A stretch of DNA of 64,000 bases. Origin: Sinomicrobium weinanense. GTDB taxonomy: Bacteria > Bacteroidota > Bacteroidia > Flavobacteriales > Flavobacteriaceae. Under the pieces are notes generated by a model. That model was not told the origin of the DNA. It saw only the letters and a program-made list of their open reading frames with translations, and did no database searches. The stretch's first letter is position 1. Every line of letters starts with the position of its first letter. Positions 33,244-40,884 of the stretch are shown in pieces. The position numbers and the translations under genes are program-made. The stretch is from positions 1 to 64,000 of the forward strand of contig NZ_JAHKRR010000001.1 of the NCBI RefSeq assembly GCF_018863395.1, read 5' to 3'.

Positions 33244-34086
33244 ATGAAAAATATCCTGATGCCTACGGATTTTTCGGAAAACTCGTGGAATGCCATTGAG
33301 TATGCGTTACTCTTGTTTAAAGAGTTTAAGTGCAGTTTTTATCTGCTTCATGTCACACAGCCCCATGTTTATGCTACAGCAGATGTACCTTTGGTCACTT
33401 TCCCCCGGGATATCGACCGGATACTTCAGACAGAAGCCCGGAAGGAACTGGAAAAAACACTGGCCAGGATCGAAGGGGAACACAGGAATCCCAATCACCG
33501 TTTTGAACTTTTGTCAGCGTACGATTTTTTTATCGATACCATGCGACAGGAGGTAGAAGATAAGAATATAGACCTGATAGTCATGGGAACCAAAGGAGCT
33601 TCCGGGCTAAAAGAGATGACAGTGGGGAGTAATACGGGCGATGTCATTACCAAAGTAAAGTGCCCGGTGCTGGCCGTTCCCGAAAATGTTGCTTTCCGTC
33701 CTCCCGAAGAGATCGCTTTTCCTACCGATTACACTTTGCAGTATTCCGCCAGGGTTTTGGATACTTTGACCTTTCTTGCCGAAATGTTCCAATTGGCAAT
33801 CCGGGTGCTTCACGTGATCAGAAATGAGGAAGAGGGGTTGAGTGACACACAAAAAAGGAACAAGGAATTGCTCCGGGACTATTTGAGCGATAAAAAACAC
33901 AGCTTTCACCAGTTGACCCATAAAAACCTGAACGAAGCGATACAATGCTTTACGGAAAGCCGGGACATTGACTGGATAGCCATGATGGCAAAAAAACTCA
34001 ATTTTTCCCAGCAAATACTTTTCAGGCCCACGGTAGCAAAAATGAGTTATCACACCAGGATACCGTTTTTGGTATTGCATGAATAA
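33244..34086 (+). CDS. Universal stress protein, two-domain, copy 1
   Basis: A 280-aa tandem UspA-type protein. The first domain starts MKNILMPTDFSENSW and has the ATP-binding pattern GTKGASGLKE...GSNTGDVI (about 125-145). The second domain (about 150-280) is degenerate and lacks the G-x2-G-x9-G motif. The ATG at 33244 is preferred to one at 33220 because the paralogue at 49499 starts there. It is a close relative of 49499-50341, and both follow a kinase/regulator pair, which marks a duplicated module. The role is survival of energy or oxygen limitation, inferred from the family. Confidence 0.9.
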   Translation: MKNILMPTDFSENSWNAIEYALLLFKEFKCSFYLLHVTQPHVYATADVPLVTFPRDIDRILQTEARKELEKTLARIEGEHRNPNHRFELLSAYDFFIDTMRQEVEDKNIDLIVMGTKGASGLKEMTVGSNTGDVITKVKCPVLAVPENVAFRPPEEIAFPTDYTLQYSARVLDTLTFLAEMFQLAIRVLHVIRNEEEGLSDTQKRNKELLRDYLSDKKHSFHQLTHKNLNEAIQCFTESRDIDWIAMMAKKLNFSQQILFRPTVAKMSYHTRIPFLVLHE

Positions 34087-34096
34087 AAGCCAAGAC

Positions 34097-34139
34097 TGAT
34101 TTTTATCATTTCAATTCACTTTTTCCAAAACTAAATTAG
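34097..34139 (+). promoter_or_regulatory. Crp/Fnr-type box TGATTTTTATCA (34097-34108) with -7 TAAATTAG
   Basis: The box starts ten bases after the stress protein stop; the octamer at 34132-34139 is at the fixed distance. Target: the Hsp20 gene at 34175. Confidence 0.75.
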
Positions 34140-34174
34140 TGTCATAAATTGTTTAACATCAAAAATTTACAGTT

Positions 34175-34615
34175 ATGTCACTTATCAAATTTAACAACAG
34201 GCTACCCTGGTCCGGTTCCGGCTTGTCCAGGTTTTTCGACATGGACGATTTTTTCAGGGATGGTTTCTTGGACAGGACCGTCCTGGAACAGCCGGCCTTA
34301 AACGTCAGGGAAAAGGAAGACGAATTCGAAATTGAACTGGCAGCCCCGGGCCTCTCCAAAAAGGATTTCCGGATTGCCGTAGAAAACGGCTACCTGAATA
34401 TCAGTGCCGAAAAAGAAGAGTCGAAAGAAGAAAAAGATGAGAATTATACCCGTAAGGAGTTTAATTACAATTCTTTTAAGCGTTCGCTGTTACTTCCGGA
34501 AAACGTAAAGGAGGAAGAAGTCAAGGCCAGGTATGAAAACGGAATACTCAAACTCAATCTGGCCAAAAAAAAAGAGGCCAAAGCATCCCCTTCCAGGGCG
34601 ATAGAGGTTCATTAA
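34175..34615 (+). CDS. Hsp20-family small heat shock protein
   Basis: A 146-aa chaperone holding unfolded proteins in a refoldable state. The alpha-crystallin domain spans about 42-138, with PALNVREKEDEFEIELAAPG near the start, the VENGYLNISAEKEE strand, and the family-typical YENGILKLNLAKK near the end. The N-terminal arm carries RFFDMDDFFRDGF. Length is normal. It has its own box and an intrinsic terminator, so it is a separate transcription unit in the low-oxygen regulon. Confidence 0.95.
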   Translation: MSLIKFNNRLPWSGSGLSRFFDMDDFFRDGFLDRTVLEQPALNVREKEDEFEIELAAPGLSKKDFRIAVENGYLNISAEKEESKEEKDENYTRKEFNYNSFKRSLLLPENVKEEEVKARYENGILKLNLAKKKEAKASPSRAIEVH

Positions 34616-34627
34616 AGAGATTTTTGG

Positions 34628-34657
34628 AAACGGGGAGTTATTTAAAACTCCCTGTTT
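34628..34657 (+). terminator. Intrinsic terminator after Hsp20
   Basis: AAACGGGGAGTT (34628-34639) pairs with AACTCCCTGTTT (34646-34657) with one G-U pair and a 6-nt loop, followed by TTTCTAACTTTT. It is 12 bases after the Hsp20 stop. Confidence 0.8.
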
Positions 34658-34682
34658 TTTCTAACTTTTAATAAAAGATAAA

Positions 34683-35138
34683 ATGGCCCTGTACACCAAC
34701 ATTAAATATATGGAATGGAAGAGTGCGGAGGAGATGCACGAAGATGCCAGGCAATGGCTTTCCGAACTGGAGTTTGCACATACCGAATCACATTTTCTCG
34801 ACGAATTGCTCGGCACCTATTTCATAAAATTGAGTACCGACCGGAACTATACACAAACCAAAGCACTTGTGGAAAGATTGTCCGCGTATAAAAAACAGAT
34901 CTCCGGGCACATAAAACAGGCCAGGGATCATCAAAACGAACTGGTTGTGCTGCTGGATGGTATCGATCAGCCTTATGAAGAAAGGGAAGTAAAGACCGCT
35001 CATAAAAAACTACAGCAAAAGGCAGAACAGTTGACCCGTGATTTCAGGGAACTGAAAAAAGAGATATTTCACACGGTTTACGATATTATGAGAGAAAACA
35101 ACCGGAAATACCTTATCGGGGGGAAGTACAGGAAATAA
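34683..35138 (+). CDS. Coiled-coil protein of unknown function
   Basis: A 151-aa soluble, almost fully helical protein with heptad-like regions at about 60-95 and 105-135. It starts with MALYTNIKYMEWKSAEEM and has WLSELEFAHTESHFLDELL. No domain is recognised. It has no obvious box of its own and follows the Hsp20 terminator by 26 bp, so read-through may express it. The general layout (aromatic motif W-L-x-E-L/I, then long helices) is shared with the 127-aa protein at 38798-39181, perhaps a distant paralogue. Confidence 0.7.
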   Translation: MALYTNIKYMEWKSAEEMHEDARQWLSELEFAHTESHFLDELLGTYFIKLSTDRNYTQTKALVERLSAYKKQISGHIKQARDHQNELVVLLDGIDQPYEEREVKTAHKKLQQKAEQLTRDFRELKKEIFHTVYDIMRENNRKYLIGGKYRK

Positions 35139-35185
35139 AGTTTCCGTAACGCCCCCTTTTTATAAAAATCAGAAATACCCGATTC

Positions 35186-36178
35186 ATGAAAATCCTGTTC
35201 TACAGTGTCAGGGCTTTTGAAAAGCCCTATCTGCAAAATGCCGGTAATCATCACGATATTCAGGTGGTTTTTACGGAAGAATCCCTGGACCCGGATACCG
35301 CGGTCCTGGCATTGAATTTCGATGCGGTCTCCCTTTTCACCGGGGATGATGCTTCCGCGACCGTCCTGGAAATACTGAAGGAGATGGGCGTTAAGTATAT
35401 AGCCCTGAGGTCTGCCGGGTATGATCATGTCAATTTAAGCGCCGCAGGACGTTTGGGACTGGAAGTAGCCAATGTACCCGACTATTCGCCCTATGCCATT
35501 GCAGAACACGCCGTTGCCCTTCTTCTTGCCCTGAACCGCAGGTTGACGGAATCGCATAAAAGGGTATCCGGTTTTAATTTCAACATCAACGGGCTGACCG
35601 GTTTTGATCTCCATGGAAAAACGGTGGGAATAATAGGCACGGGGCGTATAGGGAGCGTTATGACAAAGATCATGCACGGTTTCGGGTGTAAACTGCTGGG
35701 ATATGATATTCATGAAAATGACGAATTACAGCAAAAATACGGTCTGCGGTATGCCACTTTAAGACAATTGTGTGCCGGGGCCGATATGATCTCCGTTCAC
35801 GCACCTTTGAATAAAGACACATATCATCTGCTGGACAGGGAACTGTTCGGAATAATGCGAAAGGGAGTGACGATCATCAACACGGCAAGAGGGGCCATCA
35901 TAAAGACGGAAGACCTGCTGGAGGCCCTTGAGAACAGCACAATAGGCGCATTGGGGATGGATGTGTACGAGCGGGAAAAAGAGGTCTTTTTTAAAGACTG
36001 CTCAAAAACGGGGATTGAAGATATGGCCTTAAAGAAACTGATCGGTATGCCCAATGTTTTAATTACTTCCCATCACGCTTTTCTTACCGCAGAGGCATTG
36101 ACCAATATCGCGGATACGGTTTTTCAAAATGTACTTGACTGGCAACACGGAAAAAGTCCGGCAAGTAAAGTACCGTGA
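35186..36178 (+). CDS. ldhA: D-2-hydroxyacid dehydrogenase, probably D-lactate dehydrogenase
   Basis: A 330-aa NAD-dependent enzyme that reduces pyruvate to D-lactate in fermentation. The Rossmann motif is GIIGTGRIGSVM (about 148-159). Catalytic residues sit in NTARGAIIKTEDL (Arg), DVYEREKEVFFKD (Glu) and TSHHAFLTAEAL (His). The YDHVNLSAAGRLGLEVANVPDYSPYAIAEHA region is typical of the LdhA branch. It belongs to the anaerobic theme of the block. The symbol is by similarity; other 2-ketoacids cannot be excluded. Confidence 0.88.
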   Translation: MKILFYSVRAFEKPYLQNAGNHHDIQVVFTEESLDPDTAVLALNFDAVSLFTGDDASATVLEILKEMGVKYIALRSAGYDHVNLSAAGRLGLEVANVPDYSPYAIAEHAVALLLALNRRLTESHKRVSGFNFNINGLTGFDLHGKTVGIIGTGRIGSVMTKIMHGFGCKLLGYDIHENDELQQKYGLRYATLRQLCAGADMISVHAPLNKDTYHLLDRELFGIMRKGVTIINTARGAIIKTEDLLEALENSTIGALGMDVYEREKEVFFKDCSKTGIEDMALKKLIGMPNVLITSHHAFLTAEALTNIADTVFQNVLDWQHGKSPASKVP

Positions 36179-36258
36179 TATTTACAGGCCGGATGAGCAA
36201 TGTCATTTTATTTGTGTATACCCGGCATTAGCTTTAGCGGTGTATAAAAATAATCGCT

Positions 36259-36630
36259 GTGTTAAGACACTTACCTTTGTTTATTATACTTTCCCTGGTT
36301 GCGGAGGTCCTGGGTACCGTAGGAGAATCCGGGTCTTCCGTGTTTTTTGTCCCCATAGCCAATTACTTCCCGGATTTTCAATCCGTACTCGGTGTCACCG
36401 CCCTGTTTCACCTTGTCAGTAATGTTATCAAAACAGCTTTTTTCAGGAAAGGGATTGATAAGAAACTGGTCATAAACCTGGGGACCCCTGCCGTTATTTT
36501 TGTTACTGTCGGAGCCCATGAGAGCAAATTTATCGATACCGGGTTGCTTTCCCTGATCTTGGGAGCCTTTTTCATCGTGTTCAGTGCCTTGTTTTTGCTC
36601 ATTAAAAAATTACAAGTAACCCCGACGACT
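36259..36630 (+). pseudogene. Truncated TSUP (TauE/SafE) permease remnant
   Basis: About 124 codons from a GTG at 36259 match the N-terminal half of a Bacteroidota TSUP permease: SLVAEVLGTVGESGSSVFF, PIANYFPDFQSVLGVTALFH and NLGTPAVIFVTVGAHESKF. After LLIKKLQVT the homology stops and the frame runs on through a Crp/Fnr box into the dodecin gene. Normal members have about 240-260 residues, so the C-terminal half is missing. It is best read as a deletion remnant, not as a dodecin fusion. Confidence 0.7.
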
Positions 36631-36668
36631 AAAAATGCAATTGCCATATCTACATCCATCATGATGAC

Positions 36669-36711
36669 TGACAAATATCATTTTATGCAGGTCCGTTCAT
36701 ACTTAAATTGG
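36669..36711 (+). promoter_or_regulatory. Crp/Fnr-type box TGACAAATATCA (36669-36680) with -7 TAAATTGG
   Basis: The octamer at 36704-36711 is at the fixed distance. It lies inside the frame extending from the permease remnant, which shows that the dodecin ATG at 36742 is the true start. Confidence 0.7.
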
Positions 36712-36741
36712 TACGGATTATTAACCTTAAAATTTAAAATC

Positions 36742-36948
36742 ATGTCAGTCTTAAAAGTAGTAGAAATACTGGGAAATTCAGAAGAAAGCTGGGAAGATGC
36801 CGTTCAGCGGGTGGTAAATGAAGTGGCCAAAACCGTAAGGAATATCAGGTCGGTGTATATCCAGGATATGCAGGCCACTATCGAAGATAACCGCATTGCC
36901 GAGTACCGGGTTAATGCCAAGGTATGTTTTGAGGTTTTTGAAGAGTAA
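36742..36948 (+). CDS. Dodecin-family protein
   Basis: A 68-aa dodecin: MSVLKVVEILGNSEESWEDA, then VNEVAKTVRNIRSVYIQ and AEYRVNAKVCFEVFEE. Dodecins form dodecamers that store flavins or flavin-CoA. In well-studied members the residue after RNLR is the flavin-stacking tryptophan; here it is S37, so ligand stacking may differ or be lost. The ATG is fixed by the promoter just upstream. Regulation by the low-oxygen boxes is inferred. Confidence 0.88.
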   Translation: MSVLKVVEILGNSEESWEDAVQRVVNEVAKTVRNIRSVYIQDMQATIEDNRIAEYRVNAKVCFEVFEE

Positions 36949-37023
36949 ATGATCAAAAAAGACAAACTCGGAAAAGAACTTGTTAGTTAATATAAATAGG
37001 GTTTAGGTAATCTTTTCCCGTCA

Positions 37024-38004
37024 TCATTTTTGGGTTTGTCTTGTTTTTTCTTTCCCGGTTTCCGGATCTTGCCCTTTCCTGTAAATATCTTTTAGGGTTA
37101 TCCTTTCCCCGTTTTCATCCACAATATTTAAATCGTACCGAATGACAATACGGGTTCCGATGGGGGCGTGGTAATAGATATACCACATGTCGGCCTCCCT
37201 GGCACCTATACAGCCGTTGGAATAGGCTTTTTCCAGGGTTTCCGGATTGGTCGTAGGGTGGATCATCTGCCCGTTACGCACCCCGTTTATTTCGGTTTCT
37301 ATCCATGGTATTCGGGGCATTACCGTAGTTTTGCCGTCATCCCTTCTGGTCAGGTAGAACCGCTTTCCGTTAACCGGGTTATAAAATACGGGATCCCTTG
37401 CATGCCTTACTATGGTTCCTTTACCGCTTACCGTCTGCAGGTTGGTAATGCGATTTCCCATGGCGAGATATCTTTTGGTGTTTTGCCCCACCCGTACGGG
37501 AAATGCGTACAGCAATACGGAGTCCCGGTAAATCCGGAGCTTGTATTCGGGAATATTGATGTCGATACGTGTGTTCTCAAAGGTGTTTAACAGCCGGGTT
37601 ACGGTCGTGGAATCCGGGATCATGAGGGAATCACCGGCCCGTAGTACGATCATTTTCTTTTGGTCATACACAAAAGAGTCCCTGGCTATTTGACGGTAAT
37701 AGTCCGTATTGGCCAGGGTGTCCATGATCCATGGATTTGTACGTACCAGCAAGTGTTCGGTAAGCGGATAATCGATTTCCGGAGCATGCCGGGACACCAG
37801 GGAGTCCATAAAGTCAAAATAATCCCCGACGGGGACATCGCGGGAAATGCATATCCGTTTTTCTGTTGAATCCTTTTCAACCGAATTATTGGCCATAGGT
37901 GTAGTTTCCCGGGGAAAATACACAGGATATCCCTGGGAAAGGACCAATGCACAAAATAACCATATTGCAGTCATAGCTTTGTTTTTTAATAGTAAAGTGT
38001 TCAT
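37024..38004 (-). CDS. L,D-transpeptidase (YkuD domain)
   Basis: A 326-aa exported enzyme that cross-links peptidoglycan or anchors proteins to it. An N-terminal signal or anchor (about 8-26) is followed by a region of about 115 residues, then the YkuD domain (about 146-285) with INIPEYKLRIYRDS, the catalytic H249 (MIHPTTNP) and C265 in SNGCIGAREADMW. Last gene of a three-gene minus-strand unit (39181 to 37024) behind the box at 39232. Cell-wall remodelling under low oxygen would fit. Confidence 0.9.
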   Translation of the reverse strand: MNTLLLKNKAMTAIWLFCALVLSQGYPVYFPRETTPMANNSVEKDSTEKRICISRDVPVGDYFDFMDSLVSRHAPEIDYPLTEHLLVRTNPWIMDTLANTDYYRQIARDSFVYDQKKMIVLRAGDSLMIPDSTTVTRLLNTFENTRIDINIPEYKLRIYRDSVLLYAFPVRVGQNTKRYLAMGNRITNLQTVSGKGTIVRHARDPVFYNPVNGKRFYLTRRDDGKTTVMPRIPWIETEINGVRNGQMIHPTTNPETLEKAYSNGCIGAREADMWYIYYHAPIGTRIVIRYDLNIVDENGERITLKDIYRKGQDPETGKEKTRQTQK

Positions 38005-38017
38005 TGCCCTATCCTTT

Positions 38018-38785
38018 TTACCGGACGGCAGAGACGTGGTTCAGCCTTCTTCCGCCGGATTCCCCAAACCACCACTTGGTGTTATAGGCCTTCCTGACCA
38101 GGCCGAACTTCTGGATGGCCTGTGTGTTCAGGTGGTTGACCATATCTTCTACGGAATCCGTAATAAAAAGCAACTCCAGGTCTTCCGGATTAATGCTTTC
38201 GTTCCTGGCCATCAACTGAATGTGTTCGTAGAGTTCCTTGTGATAGGCTTTCCCGAACAAAACCACCGGGAAATGATTTATCATTTTGGTCTGGATCAGG
38301 GTAAGGGCCTCGAACAGTTCGTCCAGTGTTCCTATACCGCCGGGCATGACGATAAAGGCGTAGGAATATTTTATCAGCAAAAATTTCCGGACAAAGAAAT
38401 ACGGGATATCGATCCATTTGTGCAAATAGGGGTTTGCTCCCTGTTCGTGGGGCAGGATAATATTGCATCCCACAGAATATCCCCCGTTTTCATACGCACC
38501 CTTGTTCGCAGCTTCCATAATACCGGGGCCACCGCCTGTCATTACGGTAAACCCCATTTTTGCGAGGGCCTTTCCTATTTCTTCCGCTTGTTTATAGTAG
38601 CGATTCTCCGGTTCAAAACGGGCAGAGCCGAAAACAGTGACACAGGGGCCTATAAAGTGCATTTTCCGGAAGGCGCGTATAAAATTATACTGCACCTTAA
38701 TGGTGAAGAGCAACTCCTTTATACGATCTCTCGGGCCCTGCAGGAATGCTTTTTCTTCGCGGGTAAGGAAAGATTTTTGTGTCAT
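38018..38785 (-). CDS. LOG/TIGR00730 family Rossmann-fold protein
   Basis: A 255-aa protein with the family motifs GGGPGIMEAANKGAYENGG and PGGIGTLDELFEALTLIQT. Members hydrolyse nucleoside monophosphates (cytokinin-activating LOG phosphoribohydrolases) or related nucleotides. The N-terminus is about 60 residues longer than in minimal LOG proteins, like the larger bacterial type. It starts 12 bp after the 127-aa gene and ends 13 bp before the transpeptidase gene. The substrate here is not known. Confidence 0.88.
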   Translation of the reverse strand: MTQKSFLTREEKAFLQGPRDRIKELLFTIKVQYNFIRAFRKMHFIGPCVTVFGSARFEPENRYYKQAEEIGKALAKMGFTVMTGGGPGIMEAANKGAYENGGYSVGCNIILPHEQGANPYLHKWIDIPYFFVRKFLLIKYSYAFIVMPGGIGTLDELFEALTLIQTKMINHFPVVLFGKAYHKELYEHIQLMARNESINPEDLELLFITDSVEDMVNHLNTQAIQKFGLVRKAYNTKWWFGESGGRRLNHVSAVR

Positions 38786-38797
38786 TTTTGTTGTTCG

Positions 38798-39181
38798 TTA
38801 CATGTATTTGGACAAAAAAGAGAAAAACCGCTTTTTCAGACCGGTATACAGATTTCGTTGTGTTTCCATTCTATCTCTCATTTCCTGGTGATACTTCAGG
38901 GCCACCCGGTCTATGGCATCTTCACGGGCCATAAACTGGCCGGCTATGCGAATTTCATGCCGCTCTATTTCCTCTTTGAGTTCTTCCATTTTCCCCTGGT
39001 GAAGGATAAACTGGTTCTGAAATTGTCCCATTTCCACCAGGACACCGGGATGGGTCCATTTTCTTTGTATCTCCTCCAGTCTGTTCTGAAAGGAATGGAT
39101 CTCGTCCAGCCAGAAGAGGATTTCCTTTTCCCATAATTTGTGCTCAAAATGCAGGTCGGAATTATCGATGATCTGTTCCAT
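38798..39181 (-). CDS. Helical protein of unknown function
   Basis: A 127-aa soluble protein rich in charged helix, starting MEQIIDNSDLHFEHKLWEKE, then LFWLDEIHSFQNRLEEIQ and a basic C-terminus ending KKRFFSFLSKYM. No known domain is recognised. It is the first gene behind the Crp/Fnr box at 39232 and is followed at 12 bp by the LOG gene. It shares general build with the 151-aa protein at 34683. Confidence 0.75.
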   Translation of the reverse strand: MEQIIDNSDLHFEHKLWEKEILFWLDEIHSFQNRLEEIQRKWTHPGVLVEMGQFQNQFILHQGKMEELKEEIERHEIRIAGQFMAREDAIDRVALKYHQEMRDRMETQRNLYTGLKKRFFSFLSKYM

Positions 39182-39200
39182 GATTTAAGTATTAACGAAG

Positions 39201-39243
39201 CTAAAGTACCTGTATTCCGGGTGTTTCGGAATGATAAATATCA
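39201..39243 (-). promoter_or_regulatory. Crp/Fnr-type box TGATAAATATCA (39232-39243), leftward promoter
   Basis: On the minus strand the -7 octamer is TACTTTAG (39208-39201), at the fixed distance. It drives the 127-aa/LOG/transpeptidase unit. A second box for the opposite direction lies 13 bp away. Confidence 0.8.
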
Positions 39244-39255
39244 GTCGGCAGGGCA

Positions 39256-39298
39256 TGATATTAATCATTTATGCAGTGTGGAACAGCGCATACCTTTG
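39256..39298 (+). promoter_or_regulatory. Crp/Fnr-type box TGATATTAATCA (39256-39267) with -7 TACCTTTG
   Basis: The dyad is symmetric over 14 bp (39255-39268). The octamer at 39291-39298 matches consensus. It drives mlaE at 39318 with a leader near 15 nt. Confidence 0.85.
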
Positions 39299-39317
39299 GA
39301 TATATAATTGCTGATAT

Positions 39318-40100
39318 ATGCAAGGAATAAAAGGGATATCCGGAAAGGTAGCCGGTTTTTTCCGGTTAAGCGGGGAACTTTCCCATTTCGCAGGGCGTTA
39401 TTTTGCCGAGGTGTGGAAACCGCCTTTCGAGATCAGGGAGCTGTTACACCAGTGCTATAACGTGGGGAACCGGTCGTTTCCGCTGGTGGGGGTCACCGGT
39501 TTTATCATCGGGCTGGTACTGACGCTGCAAACCCGTCCAACCCTGCAGGAATTCGGGGCGGTTTCCTGGATGCCGGCCATGGTGGGGATCTCCATCGTAA
39601 GGGAGATCGGCCCGGTGGTCATAGCCCTTATCTGTGCGGGCCGGGTGGCATCCGGTATCGGTGCGGAACTGGGGTCCATGCGGGTTACCGAACAGATAGA
39701 CGCCATGGAAGTTTCAGGGACCAACCCGTTTAAATTCCTCGTGGCCACCAGGATTACCGCAACCACCCTGATGGTCCCCGTCCTGGTAATCTTCGGTGAT
39801 GTGCTGGCACTGTACGGTTCTTTCCTCATAGAACACCTGAAGGGGAATGTATCTTTTCAACTCTATTTTAACCAGGTTTTTGATTCCCTGGAGTTCAGCG
39901 ACCTTATCCCGGCTACGGTAAAAACCTTTTTTTTCGGGTTTGCCATAGGACTGGTAGGGTGTTTTAAAGGGTATTACTGCACCAGAGGTACGGTGGGGGT
40001 GGGGGCTGCGGCCAATACCGCCGTGGTGGCCGCTTCCATGCTTATTTTTATCCTGGATTTTATCGCGGTGCTGATCTCCGATATTTTCTATGAATTATGA
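39318..40100 (+). CDS. mlaE: MlaE-type ABC permease
   Basis: A 260-aa membrane permease of the MlaE/YrbE family for phospholipid transport between outer and inner membrane. Seen: VGVTGFIIGLVLTLQT, SIVREIGPVVIALICAGRV, GSMRVTEQIDAMEVSGTNPF and the C-terminal GVGAAANTAVVAASMLIF. These are all family hallmarks. It overlaps mlaF by four bases (ATGA). No mlaC or mlaB gene follows. The Crp/Fnr box just upstream suggests that lipid traffic is adjusted in low oxygen. Confidence 0.93.
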   Translation: MQGIKGISGKVAGFFRLSGELSHFAGRYFAEVWKPPFEIRELLHQCYNVGNRSFPLVGVTGFIIGLVLTLQTRPTLQEFGAVSWMPAMVGISIVREIGPVVIALICAGRVASGIGAELGSMRVTEQIDAMEVSGTNPFKFLVATRITATTLMVPVLVIFGDVLALYGSFLIEHLKGNVSFQLYFNQVFDSLEFSDLIPATVKTFFFGFAIGLVGCFKGYYCTRGTVGVGAAANTAVVAASMLIFILDFIAVLISDIFYEL

Positions 40101-40876
40101 ATAAAGAAAATACCATAACGCCTGTATTTCCGGCCGGGGAAGCTGATGAGGTAATCATCCGGATAAAGGACCTCAGAAAGCGTTTCGGGGACAATCGTGT
40201 GCTCAACGGTTTTAACATGGAACTTCACCAGGGGGAGAACCTGGTCGTCATGGGGAAGTCGGGCTCGGGGAAGACCGTGATGATTAAATGCCTGGTGGGA
40301 CTGATGCAGCCCGACAGCGGCAGTATAGAGGTCATGGGAAAGGATATAACAAAACTGGACAGGAAGGCGCTGGACCTGTTGCGGGCCGATATCGGTTTTC
40401 TCTTCCAGGGCAGTGCGCTTTACGATTCGATGACCGTCAGGGAAAACCTGGAATTTCCCCTGCGAAGGCATAAGGAAAGGTTTAAGGACCGGGCGGATAC
40501 CGAAACCCTGGTACTGGAAGCCCTGAAGAACGTAGGGCTTTCGCATACCACGGAACTGATGCCGGCCGAGCTTTCCGGGGGAATGAAACGCCGCGTAGCG
40601 CTGGCGAGGACTTTAATTATGAATCCCAGGATCATCCTGTATGACGAACCCACCAGCGGTCTCGATCCCATAACAGCCAAAGAAATTATTGAGCTGATGC
40701 GGATCATCCAGGCCAGGTACCGTACTTCTGCACTCATTATTACACACGATGTGGATTGTGCCCGGGTCATATCGGACCGCATGATACTCCTGGTAGACGG
40801 TATTAATTATGCGGAGGGGACCTATAGCGAATTACAGCGGTCTGCAGATCCTCAGGTAAAAGCCTTTTTTAAATAA
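40097..40876 (+). CDS. mlaF: MlaF-type ABC ATPase
   Basis: A 259-aa ATPase of the MlaFEDB-like complex. Walker A is GKSGSGKT, followed by the MlaF-typical FLFQGSALYDSMTVRENLEF, signature LSGGMKRRVALAR, and Walker B IILYDEPTSGLDP. The first 15 or so residues look unstructured. Overlaps mlaE by four bases and is followed by mlaD after 8 bp, so the three form one unit. Confidence 0.95.
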   Translation: MNKENTITPVFPAGEADEVIIRIKDLRKRFGDNRVLNGFNMELHQGENLVVMGKSGSGKTVMIKCLVGLMQPDSGSIEVMGKDITKLDRKALDLLRADIGFLFQGSALYDSMTVRENLEFPLRRHKERFKDRADTETLVLEALKNVGLSHTTELMPAELSGGMKRRVALARTLIMNPRIILYDEPTSGLDPITAKEIIELMRIIQARYRTSALIITHDVDCARVISDRMILLVDGINYAEGTYSELQRSADPQVKAFFK

Positions 40877-40884
40877 ACGGAATC

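Noticed and set aside
36259-36948. A single 229-aa permease-dodecin fusion protein
   Set aside because: A Crp/Fnr box and -7 element lie at the junction and the dodecin part has its own standard start, so two units (remnant and gene) explain the sequence better.
37847-39136. 429-codon plus-strand open frame
   Set aside because: It is antisense to the transpeptidase, LOG and 127-aa genes, all of which have clear motifs or operon context; no domain is seen in the antisense product.
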